NCBI GenBank assembly: GCA_018065185.1
Contig: JAGHTU010000058.1
Coordinates: forward strand, 1-53,995
Direction: 5' to 3'
DNA: 53,995 nucleotides
From: Candidatus Equicola faecalis
GTDB taxonomy: Bacteria; Bacteroidota; Bacteroidia; Bacteroidales; Bacteroidaceae
In this document: positions 28,646 through 37,026 of the stretch, in pieces
Numbering within the stretch: position 1 is the first letter of the stretch
How the letters are laid out: each line of letters begins with the position of its first letter
Made by a program: the position numbers and the translations under genes
The notes under the pieces: model-generated
Seen by the model: only the letters and a program-made list of their open reading frames with translations
Databases searched by the model: none
Told to the model about the DNA's origin: nothing

Positions 28646-29810
28646 GCTTTGGAATAGCAATTACATTAAGGTACTGATAGCAAATACCCTGATATATGTA
28701 TCATTTATGCTATTGGTGCCTATGTTGCCATTATATATGGCAGACACTTTTGGCTCTGATAAGGAGACAATCGGTATTGTATTGGCAGGCTATACCGTTA
28801 TGGCTATCGCTGTCCGACCGTTCAGTGGTTTTATTGTAGATACATTGTCACGGCGTACGATACTTCTTATAAGCAACTTCCTTTTCTTTGCCTTTTTTGC
28901 GGGGTATCTCGTGGCTGGGTGCATTACATTATTTGCTATATTCCGCACGTTACATGGTGCCCCATTCAGTACTCTATCCGTGGCCGAGAGTACGGTGGCA
29001 ATAGATGTCCTTCATCCGGAACGGCGTGTAGAAGGAATAGGGTATTATGGATTGAGCAACAACCTTGGTATGGCAGTTGCTCCGTCATTAGCTATCTTTA
29101 TAATGCATCATACAAACAATTATGATGTACTTTTCGCAGTTTCATTGCTTTTTTCTTTTGCTGCACTAATCCTCAATTCTACCATCCGTCTTGAACGCAA
29201 ACCAAAGATGGTGGATAAATCCATAATTTCACTTGACCGTTTCATTTTGCTTAAAGCATCAGGTGAAGGCGTATGCATTATATGTGCAGCCTTTGCTTAT
29301 GGGGTACTGAGCACTTACCTTGCCATTTATGGTAAGGAAGAACTCGGTATCAGCAGTGGCACTGGTATCTTTTTTGCCATTCTTGCTACAGGGCTTATAA
29401 TCTCCCGTCTTATCGGTGTACAAAACTTAAGACGTGGGCGCATATTGCATAATGCAACAGAAGGCATGCTCATATCTCTTATTGCGTATGGGCTGTTTGC
29501 AGCTGTACACGAAGACTGGGCATATTACCTCTCTGCCTTCATTATAGGATTGGGAAACGGGCATTTCTACCCTGCTTTCCAGACAATGTTTATCAATCTT
29601 GCTGAACATTCACAACGTGGTACGGCTAATTCCAGCTTGCTCACATCATGGGATGTAGGATTGGGATTGGGAGTTCTGTTTGGTGGCATCGTGGTGGAAC
29701 ATTTTACGTATCACACTGCATTCTGGATGGGTGCTGTTGTCAATGCTTTGGGAGTGTTGATGTATTTCATTTATGTCCGTCGCCACTTTACGCGCTATCG
29801 CTTACGATAA
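28635..29810 (+). CDS. MFS transporter
   Basis: A major facilitator exporter of 391 residues with twelve predicted helices. Visible marks are the loop 2-3 region (RPFSGFIVDTLSRRTILL) and GLGNGHFYPAFQTMF in the second half. No ATG is near the expected N-terminus: a GTG at 28635 overlaps the last codons of DUF3467, and a TTG at 28620 is also in frame. I prefer GTG, giving MRPKLWNSNYIKVL before helix 1. The overlap suggests translational coupling. Substrate unknown; sugar or drug efflux are both possible. Confidence 0.85.
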   Translation: MRPKLWNSNYIKVLIANTLIYVSFMLLVPMLPLYMADTFGSDKETIGIVLAGYTVMAIAVRPFSGFIVDTLSRRTILLISNFLFFAFFAGYLVAGCITLFAIFRTLHGAPFSTLSVAESTVAIDVLHPERRVEGIGYYGLSNNLGMAVAPSLAIFIMHHTNNYDVLFAVSLLFSFAALILNSTIRLERKPKMVDKSIISLDRFILLKASGEGVCIICAAFAYGVLSTYLAIYGKEELGISSGTGIFFAILATGLIISRLIGVQNLRRGRILHNATEGMLISLIAYGLFAAVHEDWAYYLSAFIIGLGNGHFYPAFQTMFINLAEHSQRGTANSSLLTSWDVGLGLGVLFGGIVVEHFTYHTAFWMGAVVNALGVLMYFIYVRRHFTRYRLR

Positions 29811-29834
29811 TGCCTTATAATATCTCAACTTCAA

Positions 29835-31721
29835 ATGAAACACTTTAAGACATCTTTTTTATATCTAATAAAGGTTCATGCATTAGGACTTATAGTGCTC
29901 ACTCTGTTGCGTTTAGGATTATTCGTTGTGGGGCAACATTTCCTAGGGAAGGAGGCGATAGGAGATCTCCCATTGCAAGCTACGGCTTTTGTCCGTGGAT
30001 TATGGTTTGACAATGTTATCGCATGCTATCTCTTGCTGTTACCACTCTTTGTAGCACTCGTCGGATATGAGATGGGGTATCTTGGTAGGCGGTTACTTGT
30101 TCCTATCACACGTTTCATGCAGATAATGTGGGGAGTAGTCATTTTTATTTCAGCTGCAGATATTCCTTATTTCCTGTATTTTTTCAAGCATCTCAATGCC
30201 AGTATATGGAATTGGGCAGAATATGGCGCCACCGGTATGGGAATGATTTTCGGAGAACCGTCATATTATCCTCCATTAGCCGTTTTCATTGTGTTGTTGG
30301 TAATGTTTGTGATGCTGACAAACAGGTTTATGAGAAAAGCTGTTGCAAGGCACTTCCATCTGTCGCTGAAACATCGGATTTGGGGAGGTTGCATAGGGCT
30401 GATACTCATTGGGCTTTGTATCTTCGGCATACGTGGCAGAGTGGGATACAATCCTATCAAAGTCAGTGCTGCATATTATTGCGAAGATGCTTTCTTGAAT
30501 CAACTCGGTGTTAACCCGACGTTCAATCTGCTAACATCTACACTTGATGAGTTCCGCCCTGAGAACCGTGAACTTCATCTCATGGACACAGACGAAGCAA
30601 TACGAAACATTTCACAATACTACGGATGGAATGAAGCCGTTTCACTATCTTCTCCGAATAAAGAGAATAAAAAGAATGTCGTTCTCATTCTGATGGAATC
30701 CATGAGCGCACATCTGATGGAGAGGTTCGGAAATAAAGGACATCTGACGCCATTCCTTGACAGTCTGGCACAACAGTCGCTATTTTTCACAAATTGTTAT
30801 TCGGCAGGAATACACACTAATCATGGTATTTTCTCCACACTTTATTCCTTCCCTGCCTTGATGGGGAGAAATATGATGAAAGGAACAGACATACCACATT
30901 ATGAGGGATTGCCGACAGAATTGCAACGAAATGGTTATCGGACGATGTTTTTCATGACTCATGAGTCGCAGTATGACAATATGAACGCTTTTCTGCGTAC
31001 CAATGGCTATGATGAGATTTTCTCGCAGGAAGATTATCCAGCAGAGAAGGTGGCGAACAGTTTTGGAGTACAAGATGATTTCCTATTTTCTTATGCATTG
31101 GACAGACTTAACGAGAAATCCAGTTCGCCGTTCTTTGCCACGCTGTTAACGATAAGTAATCATCCTCCGTATGTATTGCCAGAATGGTTTGATGCGAAAA
31201 ACAAAGATGATGAAAAAGCAATAGTAGAATATGCTGACCACTCTATACGGAGATTCTTCGAAGCGGCAAGCCACTGTTCATGGTATAAGAACACTATCTT
31301 CATTCTTCTCGGCGACCATGGAAAACTGATAGAAAAGGCAGATAATGAGATGCCGGAATCATATAACCATATCCCACTCATTATATATTCACCTGGCATA
31401 AAGCCTGCAGAGATTGATGGTTGGGCAACGCAGATGGATGTGCAGCGGACAGTGCTCAGCCTGCTTGGTATGGATTCACGGTTGAAAAATTTCAGCGTTG
31501 ATTTGTTGTCTCAGCCTCGCCCTTGTGCTGTTTATACTGCCGACGATGTGATGGGAGCACGCTGTAACGGACATTTGTATATTTATCGCCCTGCAACAAA
31601 GCAGGAGTTTATGTATCACGACGGAATGCTCACACATCAGCGTGATACGACATTCCAACATCTACGCACCATTCTGTTTTCACATCTGCAGACAATGCAG
31701 GCACTCGTAAAAAAACATTGA
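29835..31721 (+). CDS. LTA-synthase-like sulfatase-fold membrane protein
   Basis: A 628-residue protein with about five N-terminal transmembrane helices (to about residue 200) and a large periplasmic alkaline phosphatase/sulfatase domain. The domain begins NVVLILMESMSAHLMERFG with the metal-binding glutamate, has the nucleophile region AGIHTNHGIFSTLYS (a threonine in place of the LtaS nucleophile), and the metal site LLGDHGK. Gram-negative members are thought to transfer phosphoglycerol or phosphoethanolamine to periplasmic or surface glycans; true lipoteichoic acid is not expected here. The gene lies 24 bases after MFS and next to two glycan-related genes. Confidence 0.88.
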   Translation: MKHFKTSFLYLIKVHALGLIVLTLLRLGLFVVGQHFLGKEAIGDLPLQATAFVRGLWFDNVIACYLLLLPLFVALVGYEMGYLGRRLLVPITRFMQIMWGVVIFISAADIPYFLYFFKHLNASIWNWAEYGATGMGMIFGEPSYYPPLAVFIVLLVMFVMLTNRFMRKAVARHFHLSLKHRIWGGCIGLILIGLCIFGIRGRVGYNPIKVSAAYYCEDAFLNQLGVNPTFNLLTSTLDEFRPENRELHLMDTDEAIRNISQYYGWNEAVSLSSPNKENKKNVVLILMESMSAHLMERFGNKGHLTPFLDSLAQQSLFFTNCYSAGIHTNHGIFSTLYSFPALMGRNMMKGTDIPHYEGLPTELQRNGYRTMFFMTHESQYDNMNAFLRTNGYDEIFSQEDYPAEKVANSFGVQDDFLFSYALDRLNEKSSSPFFATLLTISNHPPYVLPEWFDAKNKDDEKAIVEYADHSIRRFFEAASHCSWYKNTIFILLGDHGKLIEKADNEMPESYNHIPLIIYSPGIKPAEIDGWATQMDVQRTVLSLLGMDSRLKNFSVDLLSQPRPCAVYTADDVMGARCNGHLYIYRPATKQEFMYHDGMLTHQRDTTFQHLRTILFSHLQTMQALVKKH

Positions 31722-31747
31722 TACATCAGTACTTGAAGAGAATTTAT

Positions 31748-31755
31748 TACCTTTG
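31748..31755 (+). promoter_or_regulatory. -7 box ahead of the GT10 gene
   Basis: TACCTTTG fits TAnnTTTG; no TTTG is found 19-21 bases upstream. Predicted leader about 18 bases. Confidence 0.5.
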
Positions 31756-31779
31756 TTTCCATACTTTTTTTGACTATTG

Positions 31780-32799
31780 ATGAAACAACTGAAGATAAAG
31801 TTCACACCCTATCGCAAAGAATTAGGCACTATCTATCACCGTCAGACGAAAGGGCACAGCCTTGAATCACTTGATGGGCATTTCCGCTTTTATATTGATG
31901 AGGATATACCTGACCCAGATTTCTGGGTTGTTCAGGGAAAGGGCGTCCGCTCACCGCAGACCTGTCATGTTGCACCAGAAAACACTATTTTTCTGGCTAC
32001 AGAGCCTGCCTCAGTGCTTATCTATCCCAAAGATTATCTCAAGCAGTTCGGTCATGTTTGCACTCCACAAGAAAAGACACACCATCCACATCTGCATCTA
32101 ACACCCGCCATTCTGCCTTGGTTCATAGGTTTCACAGAAGATAAGAATGGCAATACCTCCTATACGAAAGATTATGACTTCTTTGCATCCGCAGAACCAC
32201 AAAAGACAAAAATGCTGTCTGTTATCTGTAGTGACAAGGCTTTTACCAAGGGACATATCGAGCGTTTGCGGTTTGTTGAAAAACTCAAACAGCATTTTGG
32301 GAATGACGTAGATGTATTCGGTAGGGGATTCAACGATTTTGCCGATAAGTGGGATGTTCTTGCACCATATCGTTATCATATCGTAATAGAGAATTCCTGT
32401 CAGAAATATTATTGGACGGAGAAAGTGGGCGATTGTTACCTTGCTTCGACATTTCCGTTTTATTATGGATGCACCAATCTTTCTGATTATTTTCCCACAG
32501 ATGCTTTCTGCCCGATAGACATAAAGCATCTAGAGGAGGCTTTTGCTACGATAGAGGAGCAGATGCAGAAGAATATCCCTGGTGACGTGCTTATGGAATG
32601 TAGGGACAAGATGCTTAACGAGTATAATATGTTTGAGTTCATTGCCCGTTTCTGTTCATCGCTTGATGCATCATTGCCGAAACATGATGTCACGATTAAC
32701 CCTTGTCGTTCTGCAGGTAATCTGCATAATATGTGGCGTTATACAGTCGAGCGTAAGTATTACACCATGAAAAACAATTTACGATGTATAAAGAAATGA
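31780..32799 (+). CDS. Glycosyltransferase family 10 (fucosyltransferase-like)
   Basis: A 339-residue cytosolic GT-B enzyme. The C-terminal half carries the GT10 donor-binding pattern: YRYHIVIENSCQKYYWTEKV, then GDCYLASTFPFYYGCTNLSDY and FCPIDIKHLEE. Family members transfer fucose from GDP-fucose, commonly alpha-1,3 on GlcNAc, to surface glycans. No GDP-fucose synthesis genes lie in the window, and an exact acceptor cannot be read from the sequence. A TTG one codon upstream is in frame but the ATG is the sensible start. Likely transcribed with the WaaP-like gene 16 bases on. Confidence 0.85.
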   Translation: MKQLKIKFTPYRKELGTIYHRQTKGHSLESLDGHFRFYIDEDIPDPDFWVVQGKGVRSPQTCHVAPENTIFLATEPASVLIYPKDYLKQFGHVCTPQEKTHHPHLHLTPAILPWFIGFTEDKNGNTSYTKDYDFFASAEPQKTKMLSVICSDKAFTKGHIERLRFVEKLKQHFGNDVDVFGRGFNDFADKWDVLAPYRYHIVIENSCQKYYWTEKVGDCYLASTFPFYYGCTNLSDYFPTDAFCPIDIKHLEEAFATIEEQMQKNIPGDVLMECRDKMLNEYNMFEFIARFCSSLDASLPKHDVTINPCRSAGNLHNMWRYTVERKYYTMKNNLRCIKK

Positions 32800-32815
32800 C
32801 TCAAATCATTATGAT

Positions 32816-33622
32816 ATGAAAGACGGGACATTCACGCTGAAAACGATTGACGGAGATAGGGCTGTTGTTGCTTACGCATCTGAAGCAATACAGAGTTTCG
32901 TGCTCTCTCTGCCTGTGCGTTTTGATAGAGAAGGGCGTTTACTCTATAGTGACCGAAACGTTATCCGCGCCTTCCAGCATGGTGACAGCGATGTGGTGGT
33001 GAAACGCTTCAAGCGCAACGGTCTTGTAAAAAAAGTGATTTACACTTTCTTCCGCAAGACAAAAGCCCGTCGGGCTTATTTCAATGGTGTGGAACTGTTA
33101 CGTCGTGGCATATCCACCCCAAAACCTGTTGCCTTCATGGAGACATATCGGCACGGACTGCTTCATGATTGTTTCTATCTTTGTGATGTGGACAACGACA
33201 CTCCTATTGCCTCTGCTTTTGATCACGACGACTGGGATAGACCTCTTGCATCGGCATTCGGACGTTTTGTGGCTTTACTCCAGTCGCGTGGTGTGATTGA
33301 TAATGACCTGAACCAGACCAATGTTCTCTTCAATGGAAAAGATGGTGATTATCATTTCTCACTTATTGACATCAACCGTATGCGATTCTTTCCACAAGGT
33401 GTTGACATCCCTCTGTACGACCGTATAGAGAATCTCACACGCTTCACAGGCCGTTATGACCTTTTTGAATACGTTGTGCGCGAGTTCGCTTTGGCTTGTG
33501 GACTGGATGCAGATAAGACGGTAGAAGAAGGACTGAAAATAAAAACTGCTCACGACCAAAACAGACGTCGTCGCAAGCAGTTTACTGGTTTCTTCAAGAA
33601 GCTTTTCAGGTTAAGCGATTAA
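32816..33622 (+). CDS. Kdo/WaaP-family lipopolysaccharide kinase-like protein
   Basis: A 268-residue protein-kinase-fold enzyme. The ATP lysine is likely K63 (DVVVKRFKRNG); the catalytic loop is DNDLNQTN with D164 and N169; the metal-binding aspartate is D185 in LIDINR. It resembles KdkA/WaaP kinases that phosphorylate Kdo or heptose in the LPS core. Together with GT10 upstream it points to core or surface-glycan modification. Its stop overlaps that of the opposite gene by four bases (shared TTAA). Confidence 0.85.
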   Translation: MKDGTFTLKTIDGDRAVVAYASEAIQSFVLSLPVRFDREGRLLYSDRNVIRAFQHGDSDVVVKRFKRNGLVKKVIYTFFRKTKARRAYFNGVELLRRGISTPKPVAFMETYRHGLLHDCFYLCDVDNDTPIASAFDHDDWDRPLASAFGRFVALLQSRGVIDNDLNQTNVLFNGKDGDYHFSLIDINRMRFFPQGVDIPLYDRIENLTRFTGRYDLFEYVVREFALACGLDADKTVEEGLKIKTAHDQNRRRRKQFTGFFKKLFRLSD

Positions 33623-34821
33623 CGCTTCATCATATTCATATTTGCAAGCATCTCTTTGCGAGAGAATGGACGAATGTTGTCCACAATCCACTGACGCATA
33701 TCCTTGCCGTCCTGCGTCTCCTGCTTGTAACTCATGAAATCAAGACTGATGCCCAACTCATCGGCAATACGCAAAGCGAAGACAGGCCAGATCATTCCAA
33801 TATCTCCTATGACAGGAAGTGACCCCTCGTGACGGGCAAACGCCGACATCTCCATTCGGAACGGAATCTTTGAGAGTTTTGTCTTCGGCAATCCCTTGCT
33901 GATGGCCTCCTGTATCATGGCGCTCTGTTTCTGCAGGTCCTGTGCTTTGCGCAGGTTTTCGTCAAGGTCGAAGCGGATAAGCGTTTTTTCTCTTAACGAA
34001 TATGTAGGCTGTCCTTGCCACCATGTCCATATACCATGCCCGGTGTAAGTCTCAAACGGACCGTCGTGTATCTCCTGCGTCAATGCTACGGCTGATTCGA
34101 GTATGACATCTGCTTCTTCCATGATCTTTGCCACACGCCTTGAACGCTCTGCTATTGTTATACTGTCACCGATAGCCATCCCCACGTGTCCGCCACCGAT
34201 GAGTTGCGGTATGGTAACTATTACCGGCACACCTTTCCTTGCTCCGGCTCCAAGCATCGTGCGCTCGTCGCATCCGTATCCTGCTATCGTCTCAAATGAT
34301 AATCCTGTCTGACGGCAAAGTCCGTGAATCTGTTCAGCCACCATTTCCGTGCGTAGCCCCATAGGGTAAGCCATATTGCCGGCTGCCTTTATTACGAAAT
34401 GCCCTTCGGCACTTTCACGTTTTGCGAGCAACTCTTGATCGAGTATCATTTCTTTTGACAGTTCTTCAAGAGCCTCATCACTCATTTCAGTAAATTCAAA
34501 CACATTTCCGCGTGGCATCTTCTCCTCTGGCAGTCCGAACTGTGCTGCCGGACACATCTTCACCTTGTCCAGCACTCCACCCATTTCGTGGCTGACTACA
34601 GCCGAAGATGTGGTTACTCCATCCACGATACCTTTGTTTATCAGCTCTGCAATGAGTGTTGTTACGCCTTCGTGAATGTTTGGACCGCTACCAGTGACTA
34701 CCGCCAGTTTCCCACCATGGCGTTTCACCTCCACCACTTTCTGTATGGCGTTGTCAAGAGTCTCCTTGGAACGCTCATCCAGTTCGTCATAGAACTGTTG
34801 TATTAGTTTGCGATTTATCAT
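33619..34821 (-). CDS. Unrecognised 400-residue conserved-type protein
   Basis: A soluble protein with no signal peptide or membrane segment, that I do not recognise with confidence. It has a nucleotide-fold-like N-terminus (KLAVVTGSGPNIHEGVTTLIAE), a SSAVVSHEMGG segment, and a glycine-rich centre (ETIAGYGCDERTMLGAGARK; LIGGGHVGMAIGDS), then ESAVALTQEIHDGPFETYTG and GHGIWTWWQGQ. The regularity of these motifs suggests an enzyme binding a dinucleotide or phosphorylated ligand. A deoxyhypusine-synthase-like or LOR/SDH-like Rossmann fold came to mind, but I could not substantiate it. Two -7 boxes lie upstream. Confidence 0.7.
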   Translation of the reverse strand: MINRKLIQQFYDELDERSKETLDNAIQKVVEVKRHGGKLAVVTGSGPNIHEGVTTLIAELINKGIVDGVTTSSAVVSHEMGGVLDKVKMCPAAQFGLPEEKMPRGNVFEFTEMSDEALEELSKEMILDQELLAKRESAEGHFVIKAAGNMAYPMGLRTEMVAEQIHGLCRQTGLSFETIAGYGCDERTMLGAGARKGVPVIVTIPQLIGGGHVGMAIGDSITIAERSRRVAKIMEEADVILESAVALTQEIHDGPFETYTGHGIWTWWQGQPTYSLREKTLIRFDLDENLRKAQDLQKQSAMIQEAISKGLPKTKLSKIPFRMEMSAFARHEGSLPVIGDIGMIWPVFALRIADELGISLDFMSYKQETQDGKDMRQWIVDNIRPFSRKEMLANMNMMKR

Positions 34822-34844
34822 CTTCTTAGCTCATTTACTTTTTG

Positions 34845-34862
34845 CAAAAGTAGCCAAAATTA
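34845..34862 (-). promoter_or_regulatory. Tandem -7 boxes for the 400-residue protein gene
   Basis: On the minus strand TAATTTTG (34862-34855) and TACTTTTG (34852-34845) both fit TAnnTTTG and lie ten bases apart. A TTG about 21 bases upstream of the first could serve as its -33. The leader would be only 10-20 bases. Confidence 0.5.
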
Positions 34863-34907
34863 GAGCAAATAAAAAAATATCAACAATAAACATCTTGTGA
34901 AATAATA

Positions 34908-34933
34908 AAAGAGAGGGTGACCACCCTCTCTTT
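34908..34933 (-). terminator. Terminator of the tRNA-Gly/Pro/Ser operon
   Basis: AAAGAGAGGGT and ACCCTCTCTTT form an 11-base-pair stem with a four-base loop; on the minus strand TATTATTTC follows the TTT of the stem. It lies just downstream of tRNA-Ser. Confidence 0.8.
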
Positions 34934-34940
34934 ATTGTTG

Positions 34941-35028
34941 CGGAAGAAGGGAGATTCGAACTCCCGGTACCCTTTTGAGGTACACCCGCTTTCCAGGCGA
35001 GCTCCTTAAGCCACTCGGTCATTCTTCC
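34941..35028 (-). tRNA. tRNA-Ser (anticodon GGA)
   Basis: Class II tRNA on the minus strand: acceptor arms GGAAGAA and TTCTTCC, anticodon loop CTGGAAA, long variable arm (GTACCTCAAAAGGGTAC), T arm GAGTTCGAATCTC. No CCA is encoded. Last gene of a three-tRNA unit. Confidence 0.94.
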
Positions 35029-35084
35029 TTAATCACTTAACCAATATGCGGTAATCCTTGATGCTCCTATGCGTTTGGAGTGAG

Positions 35085-35157
35085 TCGGGATGACGTGACT
35101 CGAACACGCGACCCCTTCGTCCCGAACGAAGTACGCTACCAACTGCGCTACATCCCG
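35085..35157 (-). tRNA. tRNA-Pro (anticodon CGG)
   Basis: Minus strand: acceptor arms CGGGATG and CATCCCG, anticodon stem-loop CTTCGTTCGGGACGAAG with CGG, T arm GTGTTCGAGTCAC. No CCA is encoded. Confidence 0.93.
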
Positions 35158-35174
35158 CTCCTTATCCTCTACAG

Positions 35175-35245
35175 AGCGGATAACGGGAGTCGAACCCGCC
35201 TCCTTGGCTTGGGAAGCCAATGCACTACCGATGTGCTATATCCGC
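35175..35245 (-). tRNA. tRNA-Gly (anticodon CCC)
   Basis: Minus strand: acceptor arms GCGGATA and TATCCGC, anticodon stem-loop TTGGCTTCCCAAGCCAA with CCC, T arm GGGTTCGACTCCC. First gene of the three-tRNA unit. Confidence 0.94.
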
Positions 35246-35255
35246 AAAGCGGATG

Positions 35256-35287
35256 CAAAGTTAGAGCAAAGCGAACACAAAGCCAAA
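35256..35287 (-). promoter_or_regulatory. Promoter of the tRNA-Gly/Pro/Ser operon
   Basis: Minus-strand TTTG (35287-35284), 20 bases, then TAACTTTG (35263-35256): full consensus match just upstream of tRNA-Gly. Confidence 0.8.
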
Positions 35288-35338
35288 AATATAGGTGTAT
35301 TTTTAGATTTTATTTTGAAATCATAAATAGAGTCTTGC

Positions 35339-35560
35339 TCACATGATTAGAGGCTCCCTAAATCCACAACAAAACAGGCTTTGCAACTATCTGTAAGTCT
35401 ATGTTTTCCAATCCTTGCCTCGCCCTCTTCCGCTCGGAGCCTCCAAATCGTCGTGACAAGTTGATTAAATTGTCGTGACAAGTTGGGCAAATCATCGTGA
35501 CAATTTGAGTAAATCGTCGTGACAAGTTGGAGGCTCCGAGCGGAAGACGGCGAGGCAACG
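35339..35560 (+). repeat. 222-base dispersed element, copy B
   Basis: Gapless partner of 14607-14828, in direct orientation. Here the arms are nearly perfect: 35415-35446 and 35527-35558 are 32-base inverted repeats with a single mismatch (TTGCCTCGCC... / ...GGCGAGGCAA). Between and partly within them, 35445-35532 is four 22-base units with cores such as TTGTCGTGACAAG and the same linkers GATT, GGGC, GAGT and GGAG as in copy A. The transcript of either strand could fold into a long hairpin. Confidence 0.87.
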
Positions 35561-35704
35561 TGCGATTTGGGGTTAATCTGCGAGCGTAAAATCTGACGAA
35601 AGCAACCCCTATTCCTATCGCGGAAAGCATCTATTCCTATCGGTGGGGAGCATCTTCCCATCGCGTGAAATGGGTCTAACCATCACGATGTGCGACTAGA
35701 CAAC

Positions 35705-35792
35705 TCGATTCGCTTAGGTTGATGGGTCGATTCACTCAGATTGATGGGTCGATTTGCCTGATTCGTCAGTTTGATTTGATGAGGTTGATAGG
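35705..35792 (+). repeat. Array of four 22-base units upstream of rfbB
   Basis: Units 1 and 2 start TCGATTC and end TTGATGGG; unit 4 reads TTGATTTGATGAGG then TTGATAGG; unit 3 is more diverged (TCGATTTGCCTGATTCGTC). The total is 88 bases, the same four-by-22 layout as in the 222-base element although the unit sequence is unrelated. The last unit runs into the -33 region of rfbB. Confidence 0.7.
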
Positions 35793-35817
35793 TTGAAAAA
35801 ATTTTTACTTACTTTTG
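35785..35817 (+). promoter_or_regulatory. Promoter of rfbB
   Basis: TACTTTTG at 35810-35817 is a good -7 box; TTG at 35785-35787 lies 22 bases upstream as a slightly distant -33. The leader is about 30 bases. Confidence 0.6.
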
Positions 35818-35854
35818 CATTCTCAAAAGATATTCTCAGTAATAATTATCGAAT

Positions 35855-36997
35855 ATGGAGACGAAAAGAAGCATTATCATCACAGGAGGAGCGGGATTCA
35901 TCGGGAGTCATGTAGTGAGACTGTTAGTGAATAAATATCCTGATTACCGTATTATCAATGTTGACAAACTGACTTATGCCGGTAATCTTGAAAATCTGAA
36001 AGACATTGAGGGCAAGCCGAATTATCGTTTTGTTCGCATGGATATATGTGATTTTGATGGCATCTTGGCGTTGATGCGCGAGGAGAAGGTGGATGGGATA
36101 ATCCATCTTGCAGCCGAGAGCCATGTGGATCGCTCGATAAAAGATCCGTTTACGTTTGCACGCACTAATGTCATCGGTACGCTGTCGCTCCTGCAGGCTG
36201 CGCGCACCTATTGGGAAGAGCAGAAAGAGGGGTATGAGGGAAAACGCTTTTACCATATCTCTACTGATGAGGTGTATGGGGCTCTGGAGATGACATCACC
36301 GGAGGGCATTGAGCCTCCGTTCACCACACGTGCCAGTTCCGGTAAGAAACATCTGGCTTATGGGACGCGCTTCTTCACGGAGGATATGAAATATCAGCCT
36401 CACTCGCCATATTCTGCCTCGAAAGCCAGCTCTGACCACTTTGTACGCGCATTCCACGACACCTACGGAATGCCTACGATTGTTACCAACTGCTCAAACA
36501 ATTATGGCCCTTATCAGTTCCCAGAGAAATTGATACCGCTTTTCATAAACAACATCTGCCAGCGTCGCCCTCTGCCAGTGTATGGTAAAGGAGAGAACGT
36601 CCGCGACTGGCTTTATGTGGAAGACCATGCACGAGCAATAGACGTGATATTCCATCGTGGTCAGGTGGCAGAGACATACAATATCGGCGGTTTCAACGAA
36701 TGGAAGAACATAGACATCATAAAAGTGCTCATTCAGACCACTGACCGCCTATTGGGGCGCGAAGAGAATGAAGACGTAGGGCTTATTACCTATGTCACAG
36801 ACCGTGCCGGTCACGATTTGCGTTATGCCATAGACTCTTCCAAACTCCAGAGAGAACTGGGATGGGAACCGTCATTACAGTTCGAGGAGGGTATAGAGAA
36901 GACTGTTAGTTGGTATCTTGCCAACGGCGAGTGGATGCGACGCATCACAAGTGGCGAGTACGAGAAATATTACGATGAGATGTATAGTGGTAGATAA
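35855..36997 (+). CDS. rfbB: dTDP-glucose 4,6-dehydratase
   Basis: Makes dTDP-4-keto-6-deoxyglucose, the precursor of dTDP-rhamnose and related surface sugars. The extended SDR fold is seen in GGAGFIGSHV (about 11-20, NAD binding), HLAAESHVDRSI, the catalytic STDEVYG (Asp-Glu) and YSASKASSDH (Tyr and Lys), then NNYGPYQFPEKLIPL and GENVRDWLYVEDH. The 380 residues include an insert of about 20 residues around SPEGIEPPFTTRASSGKK, common in Bacteroidales forms. rfbA, C and D are not adjacent. The MATE gene follows after 29 bases. Confidence 0.95.
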   Translation: METKRSIIITGGAGFIGSHVVRLLVNKYPDYRIINVDKLTYAGNLENLKDIEGKPNYRFVRMDICDFDGILALMREEKVDGIIHLAAESHVDRSIKDPFTFARTNVIGTLSLLQAARTYWEEQKEGYEGKRFYHISTDEVYGALEMTSPEGIEPPFTTRASSGKKHLAYGTRFFTEDMKYQPHSPYSASKASSDHFVRAFHDTYGMPTIVTNCSNNYGPYQFPEKLIPLFINNICQRRPLPVYGKGENVRDWLYVEDHARAIDVIFHRGQVAETYNIGGFNEWKNIDIIKVLIQTTDRLLGREENEDVGLITYVTDRAGHDLRYAIDSSKLQRELGWEPSLQFEEGIEKTVSWYLANGEWMRRITSGEYEKYYDEMYSGR

Positions 36998-37026
36998 AGT
37001 TGGAATAGGTATAAGGAGAGATTTTA

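Larger units (their letters stand above)
35246..35854. other. Gene-free region between tRNA unit and rfbB
   Basis: About 600 bases without a believable gene. It contains the tRNA promoter, the 222-base element copy B with intact inverted arms, an array of four 22-base units of different sequence, and the rfbB promoter. Reading frames here (for example 35347-35661 on the minus strand) lie across the repeat and resemble no protein. Confidence 0.8.

Noticed and set aside
35347..35661. Minus-strand frame of 104 codons across element copy B
   Set aside because: It lies over the repeat, has no promoter or ribosome site, and its translation is low-complexity and unlike any protein; copy A does not keep the frame.
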